Notes under the pieces: model-generated
Told to the model about the DNA's origin: nothing
What the model saw: the letters and a program-made list of their open reading frames with translations, nothing else
Databases searched by the model: none
Origin: an uncultured Sedimentitalea sp.
GTDB taxonomy: Bacteria > Pseudomonadota > Alphaproteobacteria > Rhodobacterales > Rhodobacteraceae
Assembly: GCA_947504115.1 (NCBI GenBank)
Contig: CANNGH010000003.1
Location: forward strand, 62,001 to 126,000
Reading direction: 5' to 3'
Length of the DNA stretch: 64,000 bases
Translations under genes and position numbers: made by a program
Shown here: positions 38,127 to 48,834 of the stretch, one piece after another
Layout: each line of letters opens with the position of its first letter
Position numbering within the stretch: position 1 is the stretch's first letter

Positions 38127-40160
38127 TCAATCCAGTTGCACCGTCACCCGGTCGGACCGGCCCTTGGCATCGACAACGACCAATGTCGAAAAGCCGCGTC
38201 CGGGGCTGGGAATTTCGATCTCGGGCCCGCGCAGGCCGGTCGCCACGGGCTGGCCGTTCGCCATCAGCAGATAGGGCGCCGCCCCGCCGCGCAGTTTCAC
38301 CACCAGCCGGCCATCCATCGCCGCCAATCGCGCGCCGTCCGGCGGAAAGGCCAGTTCCGGCGCGCCGGCGTCGCGGTTGAACGCGGCATCGCGCGGGCGG
38401 AACCGGCGCAGCGGTGCCGGCAGTTGTGCGGAACTGACGATCAGCGTCGCGGGCGGAGGCGGAGGCAAAGGGTCGAACGAAGGTTTCAGCCGTCCGAACG
38501 CCTCGAACAGGACCGGCGCGGCCAGATCGCCGCCGAACGCCCCCGGCACCGGCGTGCCATCGGCGCGGCCCATCCAGACGCCGATCACATGCCGCCCGTC
38601 ATAGCCCAGCGCCCAGGCATCGCGGTGCCCGTAGGAGGTGCCGGTCTTGTAGGCCAGCACCCCGCGCGGGGCCTCGGGCGGAGGTGCGAGGCCCGACAGG
38701 ATGTTGCCCACCTGCCACGCCGCCACATCGGACATCAGCCGCTGGCCCTGCATGCGCGGATCGCTTTGCAGCGCGCGCAGCACCGGCCCCTGCCCGCCTT
38801 GCGCCAGCGCCGCGTAAAGCTGAACCTGGTCCTCCAGCGTCAGGCCCAGACCGCCCAGCGCGATGGCCAGCCCCGGCTTGCCGCCCGGCAGTTCCGGCCG
38901 CGCGCCCGTCCGGCGCAGCGCCGCCATCACGCGGGCTGGCCCCAGTTCCTGCGTCAGCCGCACCACGGGGATGTTCAGCGACATCTGCAACGCCTCGCGC
39001 ACACGCACCTCGCCGCGAAAAATGCCGTCGAAATTCTGCGGCACATAGCGGCCAAACGCGGTCGGCGTGTCGGAGATCAGCGTTTCGGGATGCGCCAGCC
39101 CCTGATCGAAGGCCAGCCCGTAAATCAGCGGCTTCAGCGTCGAACCGGGCGAGCGCAGCGCGCGTGTCATGTCCACGAACCCCTGCCGTCCCCCATCCGC
39201 GAAATCCGGCGAGCCGACCGAGGCGACGATGTCACCCGTCGCATGATCCGCGACCACCAGCGCCGCCGAAACGCGCGATCCCGCGCGCCGCGCCGCCTGC
39301 GCCACCAGCATTTCCATCCGCGCCTGAACGCCGGCATCCAGCGTGGTGTCGTAACGCCCGGCGGCCGGATCGGCGGCGCGCAACCGGTCGGCGAGATGGG
39401 CCGCAAGTTGCGGAAAGGGGCGCATGGCCTGCGGCACCGGTGCATGTTGCGCGGCCTCGGCCTGTTCGGCGCTCAGAACCCCCTGCGCCCGCATTCGCGC
39501 CAGAACCCGGTCGCGGGCGGCTTTGGCGCGTGCATGATGGCGGTCGGGGCGACGGTTTTCCGGCGATTGCGGCAGCGCCACCAGCAGCGCCGCCTGCGCC
39601 GGGGTCAGGCGGCGCGGTTCCTTGCCGAACCACGCCAGCGTCGCGGCGCGCACCCCTTCCAGATTGCCGCCATAGGGCGCGTGAGTCAGGTAGAGCGACA
39701 GGATGTCATCCTTGGAGATCCGCCGCTCCAGCGCCAGCGCGACGCGGACCTGGCGCAGCTTGCCGGCCCAGCGCCCGGTGCTGCCCTGTTCCAGCAACCG
39801 CGCCACCTGCATCGTCAGGGTCGATCCCCCCGAGATCGTGCGCCGATGCCAGAGCGCCTGACCCACCGCGCGGGTCATCGCCAAAAGATCGACGCCGTGA
39901 TGATCGCCGAACCGCTTGTCTTCATAGCGCACCAGCATCGCCAGAAAATCGGCATCGACCGGGCCGGGGTCCAGCCGCCAGCGCCCGTTCTCGACCTGCC
40001 ATGCCCGCAGCAGCGCGCCGTTGCGGTCGCGCATCTCGTCCGAGGTTTCGACCAGCATCAGCGGCAGATCGGTCGCGTCGATCCAGCGATCCAGCCCGTC
40101 GCGCAAGCCCGCTGCCGCGAACAGCAGCAGCACCAGCGCGAACAGGCCATGGCGTTTCAT
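38127..40160 (-). CDS. pbpC: Penicillin-binding protein 1C (bifunctional glycosyltransferase/transpeptidase)
   Basis: Inner-membrane enzyme that polymerises lipid II and has a transpeptidase domain. In 677 residues: an N-terminal anchor (FALVLLLFAAAGL), the GT51 domain with RYEDKRFGDHHGVD (Glu80) and GGSTLTMQVAR, the transpeptidase domain with S340-T-L-K343 (SPGSTLKP), SLN and KTGTS, and a C-terminal BiPBP_C domain (about 600-677). Active-site residues are all present. The start overlaps the A2M stop (ATGA), so the two are translated together, as in E. coli yfhM-pbpC. Confidence 0.96.
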   Translation of the reverse strand: MKRHGLFALVLLLFAAAGLRDGLDRWIDATDLPLMLVETSDEMRDRNGALLRAWQVENGRWRLDPGPVDADFLAMLVRYEDKRFGDHHGVDLLAMTRAVGQALWHRRTISGGSTLTMQVARLLEQGSTGRWAGKLRQVRVALALERRISKDDILSLYLTHAPYGGNLEGVRAATLAWFGKEPRRLTPAQAALLVALPQSPENRRPDRHHARAKAARDRVLARMRAQGVLSAEQAEAAQHAPVPQAMRPFPQLAAHLADRLRAADPAAGRYDTTLDAGVQARMEMLVAQAARRAGSRVSAALVVADHATGDIVASVGSPDFADGGRQGFVDMTRALRSPGSTLKPLIYGLAFDQGLAHPETLISDTPTAFGRYVPQNFDGIFRGEVRVREALQMSLNIPVVRLTQELGPARVMAALRRTGARPELPGGKPGLAIALGGLGLTLEDQVQLYAALAQGGQGPVLRALQSDPRMQGQRLMSDVAAWQVGNILSGLAPPPEAPRGVLAYKTGTSYGHRDAWALGYDGRHVIGVWMGRADGTPVPGAFGGDLAAPVLFEAFGRLKPSFDPLPPPPPATLIVSSAQLPAPLRRFRPRDAAFNRDAGAPELAFPPDGARLAAMDGRLVVKLRGGAAPYLLMANGQPVATGLRGPEIEIPSPGRGFSTLVVVDAKGRSDRVTVQLD

Positions 40161-43100
40161 TCGGCCACGGTCACCCGGCCGGTATCGGTGCGGGCGCGAT
40201 AGCTCGGGCGATACATATCCTCGACCGAGGCGGCAGGATGATGGAACGCACCGGGGCTGACCGCGCGGGCGATATAGGCCAGCGTGACGGTTTCGCCGTC
40301 GCGCATGTCGACCGCCGCGATGAACCGGTCGCTGCGGAACTCGGCATGATCGGCCTCGGACAGGTCCAGCCAGTCGAGCACGCCGACATCGCCCGCGCGC
40401 AGGAGGTTGGGGTTGTCGATCTCGACCCCTGCAGGCAGCGGATCGTCCACGATCAACCGCGCGCCGGTATCCTCGAACGGCGTGACCTTCAGCACGGTGA
40501 CGAAACGGTCGCCTATCGCCATTTGGTCGGGATCGATCGGCTCGCCCTCCATCGAAAGGAACTGTCGTTCGATGGAATAGCCGGTTCCCCCGGCCTCGGG
40601 CGGGGTCTCGGGCACGCCCATCGTCGTCAGCGTCAGGTCGGTCGCACGGTCGCTTGCAGCGGTGATTTCGATGCCCTGAACCGGGGTATCGCCGTGCAAG
40701 ACCTTCACGAAGGGGCCACTGACCGGCGCGCCATCGACGCGCAGGCCGGATTGCTCGGGCGTATCGACCAGCGCCTGCGCCGCCAGCAGCGTCCAGGCCG
40801 CCTCTTGCGTGGAGCGGCTTGTATCGGTGCGCGCGATGCGCGTGCCAAGCGCGTCGATATCTACCGCGCTGCTGCCCACCTCGATCGCCAGCGCCATGAC
40901 GCCGGCGGTGTCGCGCAGATGGGTGCCGTAATCGGAGCGCCAGACCGGTGTGCTGTCATCCTGGTTGCGCAGCATCGTTCCGGCGCGCGCGAACATCGCG
41001 TCGGCCCGCGTCTGATCGCCGTAAGCCGCCAATGCCGCGCCCAGTTGCGCGACGGCCAGCGGTGTCGCGAAATCATCGCGTTTCACATCCGCGTAATAGC
41101 GCAGATCCCCCATCGCCGCCGCGCCCTCGCGCGCCAGCACCAGCAGGGCATAGGCGATATCCTCGCCGCCGCTGTCGAAATCGGGGGCGTAGTTCACCCG
41201 GTTGCGCAGGTTGTCCATTGCCATTGCAAATGCCTGATCCGGCACGTCATGCCCCTGGGCGCGGGCGCGCGACAGGAAGTCGCCGATATAGGCATCCAGC
41301 CAGAAATCGCCCGATTCCGCCCGCCACATGCCAAAGGCGCCGTTGGGGGCCTGCCGGGTCAGGATCCGCGCGATGGCGTCGTCGATGCGATCATCGACCG
41401 CGGGTCCGTCGCCCAGCCCCATCGTCTGCGTCACCGACGACAGATACAGCAGCGGCATCGCCTGCGAGGCGACCTGTTCGGTGCAGCCATAGGGATAGCG
41501 GTCGAGCATCGCCAGCAGGCCCGGCACGTCGAACTTCGCCAGCGGCCCTGCGGACAGCATCGCCTGTGCCGTGCCGGGGCGCAGTCCGGCGAACACGTCT
41601 TCCGAGAACAGGAACGTCTCGCCCGCCCGCAGCGTGAACCGCCGTGTCTGCGCGACCACCGGATCGTTGGCGCGCACCGGCAGGGTCAGGCTCTGACGCA
41701 AAGTCTTGCCGTCGGGCGTGGTCAGCACCACGTCGAAACCTGGATCGCCGACCGCGCCCGCCGTGACCGGAACGGCAAAGCTCGCCTTGCCGCCTTGCGC
41801 CAGATCAAACGTGCCGGGTGCTGCGCCAAGCGTCAGGCCATCGCCGCGCGGTTCCAGCGTCAGCGTCATTTCCCCCGCGGGCCCGTCCGCATGGGTCACG
41901 TCCAGCCGGATGCGGCTGCTGTCGCCGGGGGCAAGGAAATTCGGCACGCTGGCGGCCACCACCACCGGATCGCGCACGATCATGTCGTGGCTGGCCCGCC
42001 CGACGGCCCGCGGCGACCAGACCACCGCCATCAGCCGCACCGTGCCATTGAAATCCGGCAGATCGACATCGACAAAGGCCCGCCCGTCCGCGTCCACTTT
42101 GACCGGCCCGCTGAACTGGGCGACCAGTTTCTGCGTGGGCGGCGGCGACTGCATCCGCATGCCCGCATTGGCATCCCCGCCCGAGCGCACGATGCCCAGC
42201 GCGCCGTTCATCCCGTCGATCAGCCGACCATAGACGTCGCGGAATTCGACTCCTAGGCGACGCTGGCCGAAATAATGCCCCTCGGGATCGGGCGGTGCGA
42301 ATCCGGTCAGGTTCAGGATACCCAGATCGACCGCCGCAAGGGTCAGCCAGACCTCGTCGCCGTCCTGCGCGCCATCAACCGTCACGCCGATACGCTGGCT
42401 TTGCCGCGGGCGCACAATGTCGGGGGCGTCGATGGCAACCTCCAGCACCTTGCCCACCGGTTCGACCGTCGCATGGGCCAGCCCCAGCGCGCGGGCCGGA
42501 TTCTGACCCGCAGCCACATTCATCGGCCGGATCAAAGTGGCCGTGACATAGGCACCGGTGCCCCAGTCTTCGGTCACGTCGAGCGGGATCAGGGTTTCGC
42601 CAGCTTCGATCTCGACCGTCTGGCGTTCGATCACGCGGTTGGACAGCACCGCAATCATCGCGGTGCCGCCCATACGCGCGTCGATGCGCAGTTGCGCGGT
42701 ATCGCCGGGGCGGTAGGCCGGTTTGTCCAGCGATACCGCCAGCCGGTCGGGCGTGGCGGCGGCGTCAGTTGGGGCATACCAGCCCGCGTCGAATTTGACC
42801 GAGGCGGCGGCATAATCGCCGTCCACACGCTCGACCACCAGTTCGTATTCGCCCCACTCGACCGGCTGGGCGATGGTCATCGGGTCGGCCCCCAGATCGG
42901 CGGTGCCGGTGGCGATGCGGTTGCGGCGTGTCGTCGGCTCCCAGTTCCAGTCGCCGTATAGTTCATACCACTGATACCGGGTCTCGATCCGGTTCAGGGT
43001 CCAGCGCACCCGCATCGGCGTGGCGGACAGGTCGGGCGACAGGCCGATAACCTGAAACGCCGCTTCGCCGCCTTCATCCACCACGTCGTCAAACAACTGT

Positions 43101-45583
43101 TTGATCCCGATCACCGGCGTGTCCGGGCGCACGGGGGCGGTGATCTCGCGCTCCACCGGGCGGGCCGAGCCATCGGCCAGACGCACCGTCACCCGCGCCT
43201 CAAGCGGCTGGCCGGGTGCGTCGGGGTCGGGCAGGTCCAGCGCAACGGTGGCCTTGCCTTGCGCATCGGTACGTTCACCGCCGAATTGCGCGGTTGTGAC
43301 CGATCCGCGCGCGTCATGGCGGCCAAACCGGTAGCCCGGCCAGCCATCGACCTTGTCGGCAGCGCGCAATGTCACCTGCCCCTCAATGCTCAGATCCGCG
43401 CCGGGCGCGCCGAACAGATAGCGTGCGTCGATGCCAAGCGGCGGTGTGTCGCCAAGACGCAACGTGTCCGGCAGGGACAGGTCGAAATCTATACGCTCGG
43501 GCAGGAAATCCTCGACCAGCACGGTCTGGCTGGCCAATGCGGGCGCGTCCGGGTCGGTGGAGATGTCCAGCCGCCATGTGCCGCGTGGCGCGCTGGCGCC
43601 GACCGGGAACGCAAAGACATGCCCGCCCGCCTGCCCGCCATCGGACACGATACGGCGGTATTCCACACCGTCCGGGCGGCTGAGGATCGCCGTCAGGGGC
43701 AGCCCGTCAATTGCTTGTACTGTGTTGTCGCGCGCCAGGGCTGTGGCGTTGATGGTCTCGCCCGCGCGATAGGCGCCGCGATCGGTGGTCAGGAACACGT
43801 CCACCGGCCCAGCGGGCGCGCGCCCTTCGACGCCACGGTCCGACAGATCAAAGGCGGGATCGGTCAGCGACAGGAACGCCATGTCGGTGTCCCCCTGCTC
43901 GGCCAGAACCAGCGCCGGAGCAGCACCGCCGGTGCCGCGCGTCAGGCCGGGGTCGAAATCCACCCTACCATCGGCATCGCTGACCGCCTGCCCCAGCACC
44001 GCATTGGCGCGCGAAATCAGGCTGACCTCGACGCCTTCCAACGGTTTCGCATCCGCCAGCGAACGCAGCGTGACATGCAGCCCGTCCGTTCCCGACATCG
44101 TCGAAATCCCCAGATCGGACAGCACGAACCACTGCGTCGCACCGGGATCGTCGTAAGGATCGGCCCCCGGTATCCGCGCGCTCAGCGCATATATCCCGGC
44201 AGGTTGTCCGGCAATCGCCTCGCCCAAAGGCAGGCGGGTGGTCATGTCGCGGTTCAGATCGTTGGCGACCTCGGCGGTGCCGGTCCAGACCTCCTCGGCG
44301 ATCTCTCCGGCGAATTGTTCCTCCTGCCATTGCGAGAGCGGGCGGGCGAAGAGCCCCTCCTGCACGGTGCGCAACAGGTTGCGATCGCTGATCCGGCGCA
44401 GGCGCAAATCCAGGGTGGTCAGGTTGACGGTCTCCACCGGAAGCGCCGCATCCGCCGATTTCGGCAACATGTAGGCCCGACCGGGAAAGCGCACCTCGGG
44501 GCTGCGGTCGCGGACATATTGCGCAAGATCCACATCCTTGGCGAGGGTCTCGCCACTGGCGGCGGGCAGACCGGCGCGCAGCGTCAGGCGATAGCGTTTG
44601 CCATGTTCGACCCCGTCAACGCAAAGCTGGGTGTCCTCGGCCTGCACCACCAGACCGGAGTCGGGCAGGCGCACGAAATTCTCGTACTCCACGCCCGCCT
44701 TGACCAGCGGTTCGGAAAACTGCGCGCAGATGCGCGGCGCGGCAGAATCGCTTTCCACCGATGAATCGGTCACGCGAAAGCCGTATTTGCCGATGGCATC
44801 CTCCAGCGCGGCTTGGGTATCGGTGCGCGGATGCAGGCGGTTGGACAGGCGCAGCGCCGGGATCATGTCGCGCCCCCGCTCAACCCGTTGCAGCGCTTCG
44901 GCCAGATAACCCAGCGCGTTGGCCTGTCCGGCCGCGGACTCGGCGCGCAAATAGCCGTTGATCGCCGCCGCGATGGCGCGTTCGCGATATTGGCGCTGCT
45001 TGTCGTCGTTCCGCGGCATCGCCAGCAACAGCCGCGCGTATTCGGACCAGAGATCGGCGCGGTCGGACAGGGACACCGCCGTTCCGGCCCAGTTCATCGC
45101 CACGGGAATCGCACCCGCCGCCTCTTCGGTGCGCATCGCGTTCAGCACCGAACCGAGATCAAGACCCCCAGCAGGATGGCGGAACCCCAGATCGCGTGCC
45201 TGATCGCGGGCACGGTCGATGTCCTGTTCGCTAAGAAAGTCCAGTTCCCCAAGCCGGGTCTGCGCCTGTGCGATCAGGGCCGCGCCGTTGATCAGCTTGC
45301 TTGCGGAAACGGCCCCGGCGAACCGCGAACGCCCGCTGATCCCGGTCTTCGGGAAACAGGCGCTGGAACGGGTGTTGAAAGTGAACGCCTCGCATCGGTC
45401 ATTGACGGAACAGGCGCGGGTGCAACTGCCGAGATCGGTGTCGAACAGCGCGTCCAGATCGGTGCCATGGAAATCGGTATCGCGCGAGACGAGATAGCGG
45501 AAATCCGGCACGGCATTTTCAGCCCAGAGCGCCGACGCCGCCAGCATCGAGAATACCCAGACCGCCAGACCCAAACACCGCAT
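40157..45583 (-). CDS. Bacterial alpha-2-macroglobulin with N-terminal PAN domain
   Basis: An 1808-residue protease-trapping protein thought to protect the cell wall region from foreign proteases. The order is: signal peptide ([17 protein letters not shown], cleaved before ENAV), a cysteine-rich PAN/Apple-like domain (about 27-95), several macroglobulin domains, a bait region, and the thioester domain where RYPYGCTEQ holds Cys1367 and its Gln partner. The E. coli homologue is a lipoprotein; here there is no lipobox cysteine, so it is probably free in the periplasm. AAGGAG lies six bases before the ATG at 45583. Coupled to pbpC. Confidence 0.93.
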   Translation of the reverse strand: MRCLGLAVWVFSMLAASALWAENAVPDFRYLVSRDTDFHGTDLDALFDTDLGSCTRACSVNDRCEAFTFNTRSSACFPKTGISGRSRFAGAVSASKLINGAALIAQAQTRLGELDFLSEQDIDRARDQARDLGFRHPAGGLDLGSVLNAMRTEEAAGAIPVAMNWAGTAVSLSDRADLWSEYARLLLAMPRNDDKQRQYRERAIAAAINGYLRAESAAGQANALGYLAEALQRVERGRDMIPALRLSNRLHPRTDTQAALEDAIGKYGFRVTDSSVESDSAAPRICAQFSEPLVKAGVEYENFVRLPDSGLVVQAEDTQLCVDGVEHGKRYRLTLRAGLPAASGETLAKDVDLAQYVRDRSPEVRFPGRAYMLPKSADAALPVETVNLTTLDLRLRRISDRNLLRTVQEGLFARPLSQWQEEQFAGEIAEEVWTGTAEVANDLNRDMTTRLPLGEAIAGQPAGIYALSARIPGADPYDDPGATQWFVLSDLGISTMSGTDGLHVTLRSLADAKPLEGVEVSLISRANAVLGQAVSDADGRVDFDPGLTRGTGGAAPALVLAEQGDTDMAFLSLTDPAFDLSDRGVEGRAPAGPVDVFLTTDRGAYRAGETINATALARDNTVQAIDGLPLTAILSRPDGVEYRRIVSDGGQAGGHVFAFPVGASAPRGTWRLDISTDPDAPALASQTVLVEDFLPERIDFDLSLPDTLRLGDTPPLGIDARYLFGAPGADLSIEGQVTLRAADKVDGWPGYRFGRHDARGSVTTAQFGGERTDAQGKATVALDLPDPDAPGQPLEARVTVRLADGSARPVEREITAPVRPDTPVIGIKQLFDDVVDEGGEAAFQVIGLSPDLSATPMRVRWTLNRIETRYQWYELYGDWNWEPTTRRNRIATGTADLGADPMTIAQPVEWGEYELVVERVDGDYAAASVKFDAGWYAPTDAAATPDRLAVSLDKPAYRPGDTAQLRIDARMGGTAMIAVLSNRVIERQTVEIEAGETLIPLDVTEDWGTGAYVTATLIRPMNVAAGQNPARALGLAHATVEPVGKVLEVAIDAPDIVRPRQSQRIGVTVDGAQDGDEVWLTLAAVDLGILNLTGFAPPDPEGHYFGQRRLGVEFRDVYGRLIDGMNGALGIVRSGGDANAGMRMQSPPPTQKLVAQFSGPVKVDADGRAFVDVDLPDFNGTVRLMAVVWSPRAVGRASHDMIVRDPVVVAASVPNFLAPGDSSRIRLDVTHADGPAGEMTLTLEPRGDGLTLGAAPGTFDLAQGGKASFAVPVTAGAVGDPGFDVVLTTPDGKTLRQSLTLPVRANDPVVAQTRRFTLRAGETFLFSEDVFAGLRPGTAQAMLSAGPLAKFDVPGLLAMLDRYPYGCTEQVASQAMPLLYLSSVTQTMGLGDGPAVDDRIDDAIARILTRQAPNGAFGMWRAESGDFWLDAYIGDFLSRARAQGHDVPDQAFAMAMDNLRNRVNYAPDFDSGGEDIAYALLVLAREGAAAMGDLRYYADVKRDDFATPLAVAQLGAALAAYGDQTRADAMFARAGTMLRNQDDSTPVWRSDYGTHLRDTAGVMALAIEVGSSAVDIDALGTRIARTDTSRSTQEAAWTLLAAQALVDTPEQSGLRVDGAPVSGPFVKVLHGDTPVQGIEITAASDRATDLTLTTMGVPETPPEAGGTGYSIERQFLSMEGEPIDPDQMAIGDRFVTVLKVTPFEDTGARLIVDDPLPAGVEIDNPNLLRAGDVGVLDWLDLSEADHAEFRSDRFIAAVDMRDGETVTLAYIARAVSPGAFHHPAASVEDMYRPSYRARTDTGRVTVAE

Positions 45584-45730
45584 GATCGTCTCCTTGCTTT
45601 GGCGCAAGGTGGCATGGCCGCCGGAGCGTTGGCAAGGATTTCTCCCCTCTTCCAGCGCGTTAAGGCGCTGTTTACCAGCGTGTCGGATGCTTGCCGGACA
45701 ACATCCATGGGGCGAGTCGGAGCTGCGGGC

Positions 45731-47947
45731 ATGAGCCTTGCCAACAAATTAGCCGAGGAACGGCGCGCGCGTCTGGCCGCGGAACGCCTGCTGGAACTGA
45801 AGCAGGCCGAATTGTCCGCCGCCAATCGCAAGCTGGGGCGTCACGCGTTGGCGCTGACCCGGCGCATCGACGAAACCCAGGCCGAGGTCGCCACCGTGCG
45901 CGACGAGAACGCAAAGGTGAAATCCGACCTGACGATGGCCCATGCCAAGGTCGAGATCGCCGAACGCCGCCTGTGGCATTCGATCCAGACCATCCATGAC
46001 GGTTTCGCCGTGTTCGACGCCGATGGTCATCTGCTGGGCGCCAACAGCGCCTATCTGGACGTGTTCGAGGGGCTGGACGATGTGCGCCCCGGCGTCTCCT
46101 ATGCGCTGATCCTGCAACTGATGACCGAAGAAGGGCTGATTGATACCGGCGGCCTTTCGGCGGCACAATGGCGCGCGATGATGGATGCCCGCTGGCACGA
46201 TCCCGCGCCCGAACCCATCGTGGTGCGGTTCTGGAACGACATGTATGTGAAACTGATCGACCGGCGCACCCATGGCGGCGATCTGGTCACGCTGGCGCTG
46301 AACATCACCGCGACCGTGCGCTACGAGGCCGAGTTGAAGGCCGCCCGCGCCCGCGCCGAGGCCGCCAACCGCGCGAAATCGACGTTTCTGGCGAATATGA
46401 GCCACGAAATCCGCACCCCGATGAACGGCGTCGTCGGCATGGCCGAATTGCTGGCCGATACCGACCTGACCGACGAACAACGCCTTTACGCCGAGACCAT
46501 CCGCAATTCGGGCGAGGCGCTGCTGGTCATCATCAACGACGTTCTGGATTATTCCAAGATCGAGGCCGAGAAACTGGTCCTGCATCCCGAGCCGTTCGAC
46601 CTGGAGCGCTGCATCCACGAGGTCGTCCTGCTGCTGCGGCACAATGCCCGCGACAAGGGGCTGACGGTGCTGGTCGATTACGACCTGTTTCTGCCGACCC
46701 GCTTCATCGGCGATCCGGGGCGCGTGCGTCAGGTGCTGACCAACCTTGTCGGCAACGCGATCAAGTTCACGCGCGCCGGTCATGTGCTGATCCGCGTGAC
46801 CGGCATCCCGAGGGACATCGACGGCACCAGCGCGGTGCATGTCGCGATCGAGGATACCGGAATCGGCATTCCCGCCGACAAGGTCGATCACATTTTCGGA
46901 GAGTTCAATCAGATCGACGCCGAATGCAGCCGCGAATTTCCCGGCACGGGTCTGGGACTGGCGATTTCGCAGCGGCTGATCGGCATGATGGGCGGCACGA
47001 TCTGGGTCGAAAGCGATGAAGGGGCCGGCTCGGCGTTTGGCTTCCGCCTGTCGCTCGCACCGGCCTCGGGCGCATCCGCCGATCCGCCCGCCCTGCCGGA
47101 CGGTCTGCAGCATGTCCTTCTCGTCGGCGATCCGGACCTTTCGCGCGATATTCTCCATAAACAGTTGCAGCAAATGGGATTGCGGGTTTCGACTTGCACC
47201 AGCGGCGCGGCGGCGTTGTCGCTGGCTGAAAGGGCCGATCTGGTCATCAGCCAGCACATCATGCCGGAAATGGACGGTCTGGAACTGGCCGAGGCGCTTG
47301 CACGATCCGCGGGCGGCGCTTCGCCTTTCGTCCTGCTGACATCCGAACCGGGGATCGCGCGCGACGATCCGGCGGCACGCCATGTCGCGGCGATGCTGCA
47401 GACGCCCTATCCGCGGTCCGATCTCATGGCATGCCTGTCGCGGCTGCACCTGCCGCAAAAGCCGATCCCGTTCCAGCGGTCAAAGCCACGACTGCATCCC
47501 GACACCGCAAATCCCGCGCGTGCGGATGCCGCCGCGTCGCCGCGTCCGATGCGGGTGCTGGCCGCCGAAGACAATCGGACCAACCAGTTGGTGTTTCGAA
47601 AGATGGTCAAGGAACTGCCCATCGACCTGCGCTTTGCCGGCAACGGGCACGAGGCGGTGGAACAATTCACCAGCTTCCGCCCCGACCTGATCTTCATGGA
47701 TATTTCCATGCCCGGAATGGACGGCAAACAGGCCACCGCCGCGATCCGCGCGCAAGAACGCCTCACCGGCGGTCACGTCCCGATCGTCGCGCTGACCGCC
47801 CATGCGATGGATGGCGACGGCGAAGAAATTCTGGCGGCGGGGCTGGATCACTACATGACCAAACCCCTGCGCAAGGCGCTGATCCTCGATTGCATCGCGC
47901 AGCATTGTCCCGCCGATGCCGCGCCAACCCTGCTGGCAGCTGAATGA
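45731..47947 (+). CDS. Orphan soluble hybrid sensor histidine kinase with two receiver domains
   Basis: 738 residues, no membrane segment. A coiled coil (about 1-75) leads to a PAS domain (about 80-190; [20 protein letters not shown]), then the HisKA box [15 protein letters not shown] with His225, the ATPase domain ([37 protein letters not shown]), and two receivers. The first receiver (about 460-570) has Gln508 where the phosphorylated Asp should be ([12 protein letters not shown]) and cannot be phosphorylated normally; the second has Asp657 ([11 protein letters not shown]) and AEDN intact. CGGAG lies eight bases before the ATG. No response regulator gene is adjacent. Divergent from A2M. Confidence 0.93.
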   Translation: MSLANKLAEERRARLAAERLLELKQAELSAANRKLGRHALALTRRIDETQAEVATVRDENAKVKSDLTMAHAKVEIAERRLWHSIQTIHDGFAVFDADGHLLGANSAYLDVFEGLDDVRPGVSYALILQLMTEEGLIDTGGLSAAQWRAMMDARWHDPAPEPIVVRFWNDMYVKLIDRRTHGGDLVTLALNITATVRYEAELKAARARAEAANRAKSTFLANMSHEIRTPMNGVVGMAELLADTDLTDEQRLYAETIRNSGEALLVIINDVLDYSKIEAEKLVLHPEPFDLERCIHEVVLLLRHNARDKGLTVLVDYDLFLPTRFIGDPGRVRQVLTNLVGNAIKFTRAGHVLIRVTGIPRDIDGTSAVHVAIEDTGIGIPADKVDHIFGEFNQIDAECSREFPGTGLGLAISQRLIGMMGGTIWVESDEGAGSAFGFRLSLAPASGASADPPALPDGLQHVLLVGDPDLSRDILHKQLQQMGLRVSTCTSGAAALSLAERADLVISQHIMPEMDGLELAEALARSAGGASPFVLLTSEPGIARDDPAARHVAAMLQTPYPRSDLMACLSRLHLPQKPIPFQRSKPRLHPDTANPARADAAASPRPMRVLAAEDNRTNQLVFRKMVKELPIDLRFAGNGHEAVEQFTSFRPDLIFMDISMPGMDGKQATAAIRAQERLTGGHVPIVALTAHAMDGDGEEILAAGLDHYMTKPLRKALILDCIAQHCPADAAPTLLAAE

Positions 47948-47955
47948 GGCGCTAA

Positions 47956-48053
47956 AGTGTTTCGGCTTTTACCTGAGTCATCGCGTATCACAATTCGCGT
48001 TCGAGCGTTGGCGAGAGGCAGTGAATCGTGATTCAGGTCAAAGCCGAAACGCT
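47956..48053. repeat. 98-base palindromic element between the hybrid kinase and yaaA
   Basis: A near-perfect inverted repeat: arms of 25 bases at 47956-47980 and 48029-48053 that match at 22 of 25 positions, with a 48-base centre that itself holds the small palindrome TGAATC-G-TGATTCA partly inside the right arm. The left arm starts nine bases after the kinase stop and the right arm ends at the base before the yaaA stop. It resembles a miniature mobile element or a bidirectional terminator; there is no open frame or T-run. Confidence 0.7.
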
Positions 48054-48815
48054 CTAGCCGCGCAAGAAGACCGGCCGGTCGGGTTCGGACATGTCCGCGT
48101 GCCAGGCGTAACCGCCGCTGTCGAAATCGCGCAGCGCCTCCGCGTCGGTCAGCCGGTTCTGGATGATGAACCGCGCCATCGCGCCGCGCGCCTTCTTGGC
48201 GTGAAAGCTCACGACCTTGGGCGTGCCGCCCTTGTTCTCCATGAAGACAGGCGTGACGATCCGCAGGTTCAGCGCGTCGGGAACGACCGCCCCGAAATAT
48301 TCCTGACTGGCGCAGTTTACCAGGATGTCGGTGCCGATCCGGGCCGCCTGATCGTTCAGCGCCCGCGCCAGCCTGTCGCCCCAATAATCGTAAAGCGACT
48401 TGCCCCGCGGCGTTTTCAGCCGGCTGCCCATTTCCAGCCGATAGGGCTGGATCGCGTCCAGCGGGCGCAACAGCCCGTAAAGCCCCGACAGAATCCGCAG
48501 GTGATCCTGCGCCCAATCCCGTTCGTCAGGATCGAGACTGGTCGCCTCAAGCCCCTGATAGGTGTCTCCGGCAAAGGCCAGCGCGGCGGCGCGCGTGGCA
48601 GCGGGTTCGGGATCGGCCTCGAAATCGCGGAACCTGTCGCGGTTCAGTTCCGCCAGGGCGGGGCTGATCCTCATCAGCTTTTGCAGGTCGTCAACCGTCA
48701 GCCCACGCGCGACCTCGGCCAATTGCGCTGCATCATCGTGAAACGCGGGTTGCGTCACCTCGATGTCCCGTTCTGCCCAATCCAGCTTTTTGGCAGGAGA
48801 GATCACCACCAGCAT
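48054..48815 (-). CDS. yaaA: Peroxide stress protein YaaA
   Basis: A 253-residue DUF328 protein that in E. coli lowers free iron during hydrogen peroxide stress. The pattern MLVVISPAKKLDW, LSGLYGLLRPLD, PYRLEMG, KTPRGKSLYDYWGD and FHAKKARGAMARF is diagnostic. GAAGG lies six to seven bases before the ATG. Its stop abuts the palindromic element. Convergent with the hybrid kinase. Confidence 0.96.
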   Translation of the reverse strand: MLVVISPAKKLDWAERDIEVTQPAFHDDAAQLAEVARGLTVDDLQKLMRISPALAELNRDRFRDFEADPEPAATRAAALAFAGDTYQGLEATSLDPDERDWAQDHLRILSGLYGLLRPLDAIQPYRLEMGSRLKTPRGKSLYDYWGDRLARALNDQAARIGTDILVNCASQEYFGAVVPDALNLRIVTPVFMENKGGTPKVVSFHAKKARGAMARFIIQNRLTDAEALRDFDSGGYAWHADMSEPDRPVFLRG

Positions 48816-48834
48816 CTTTTTTCCTTCTCGTTTC

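Noticed and set aside
37230-42256. Two long plus-strand frames (990 and 1190 codons) through the pbpC and A2M genes
   Set aside because: Low-complexity His/Arg/Pro-rich shadows of genes on the other strand that carry intact active-site motifs.
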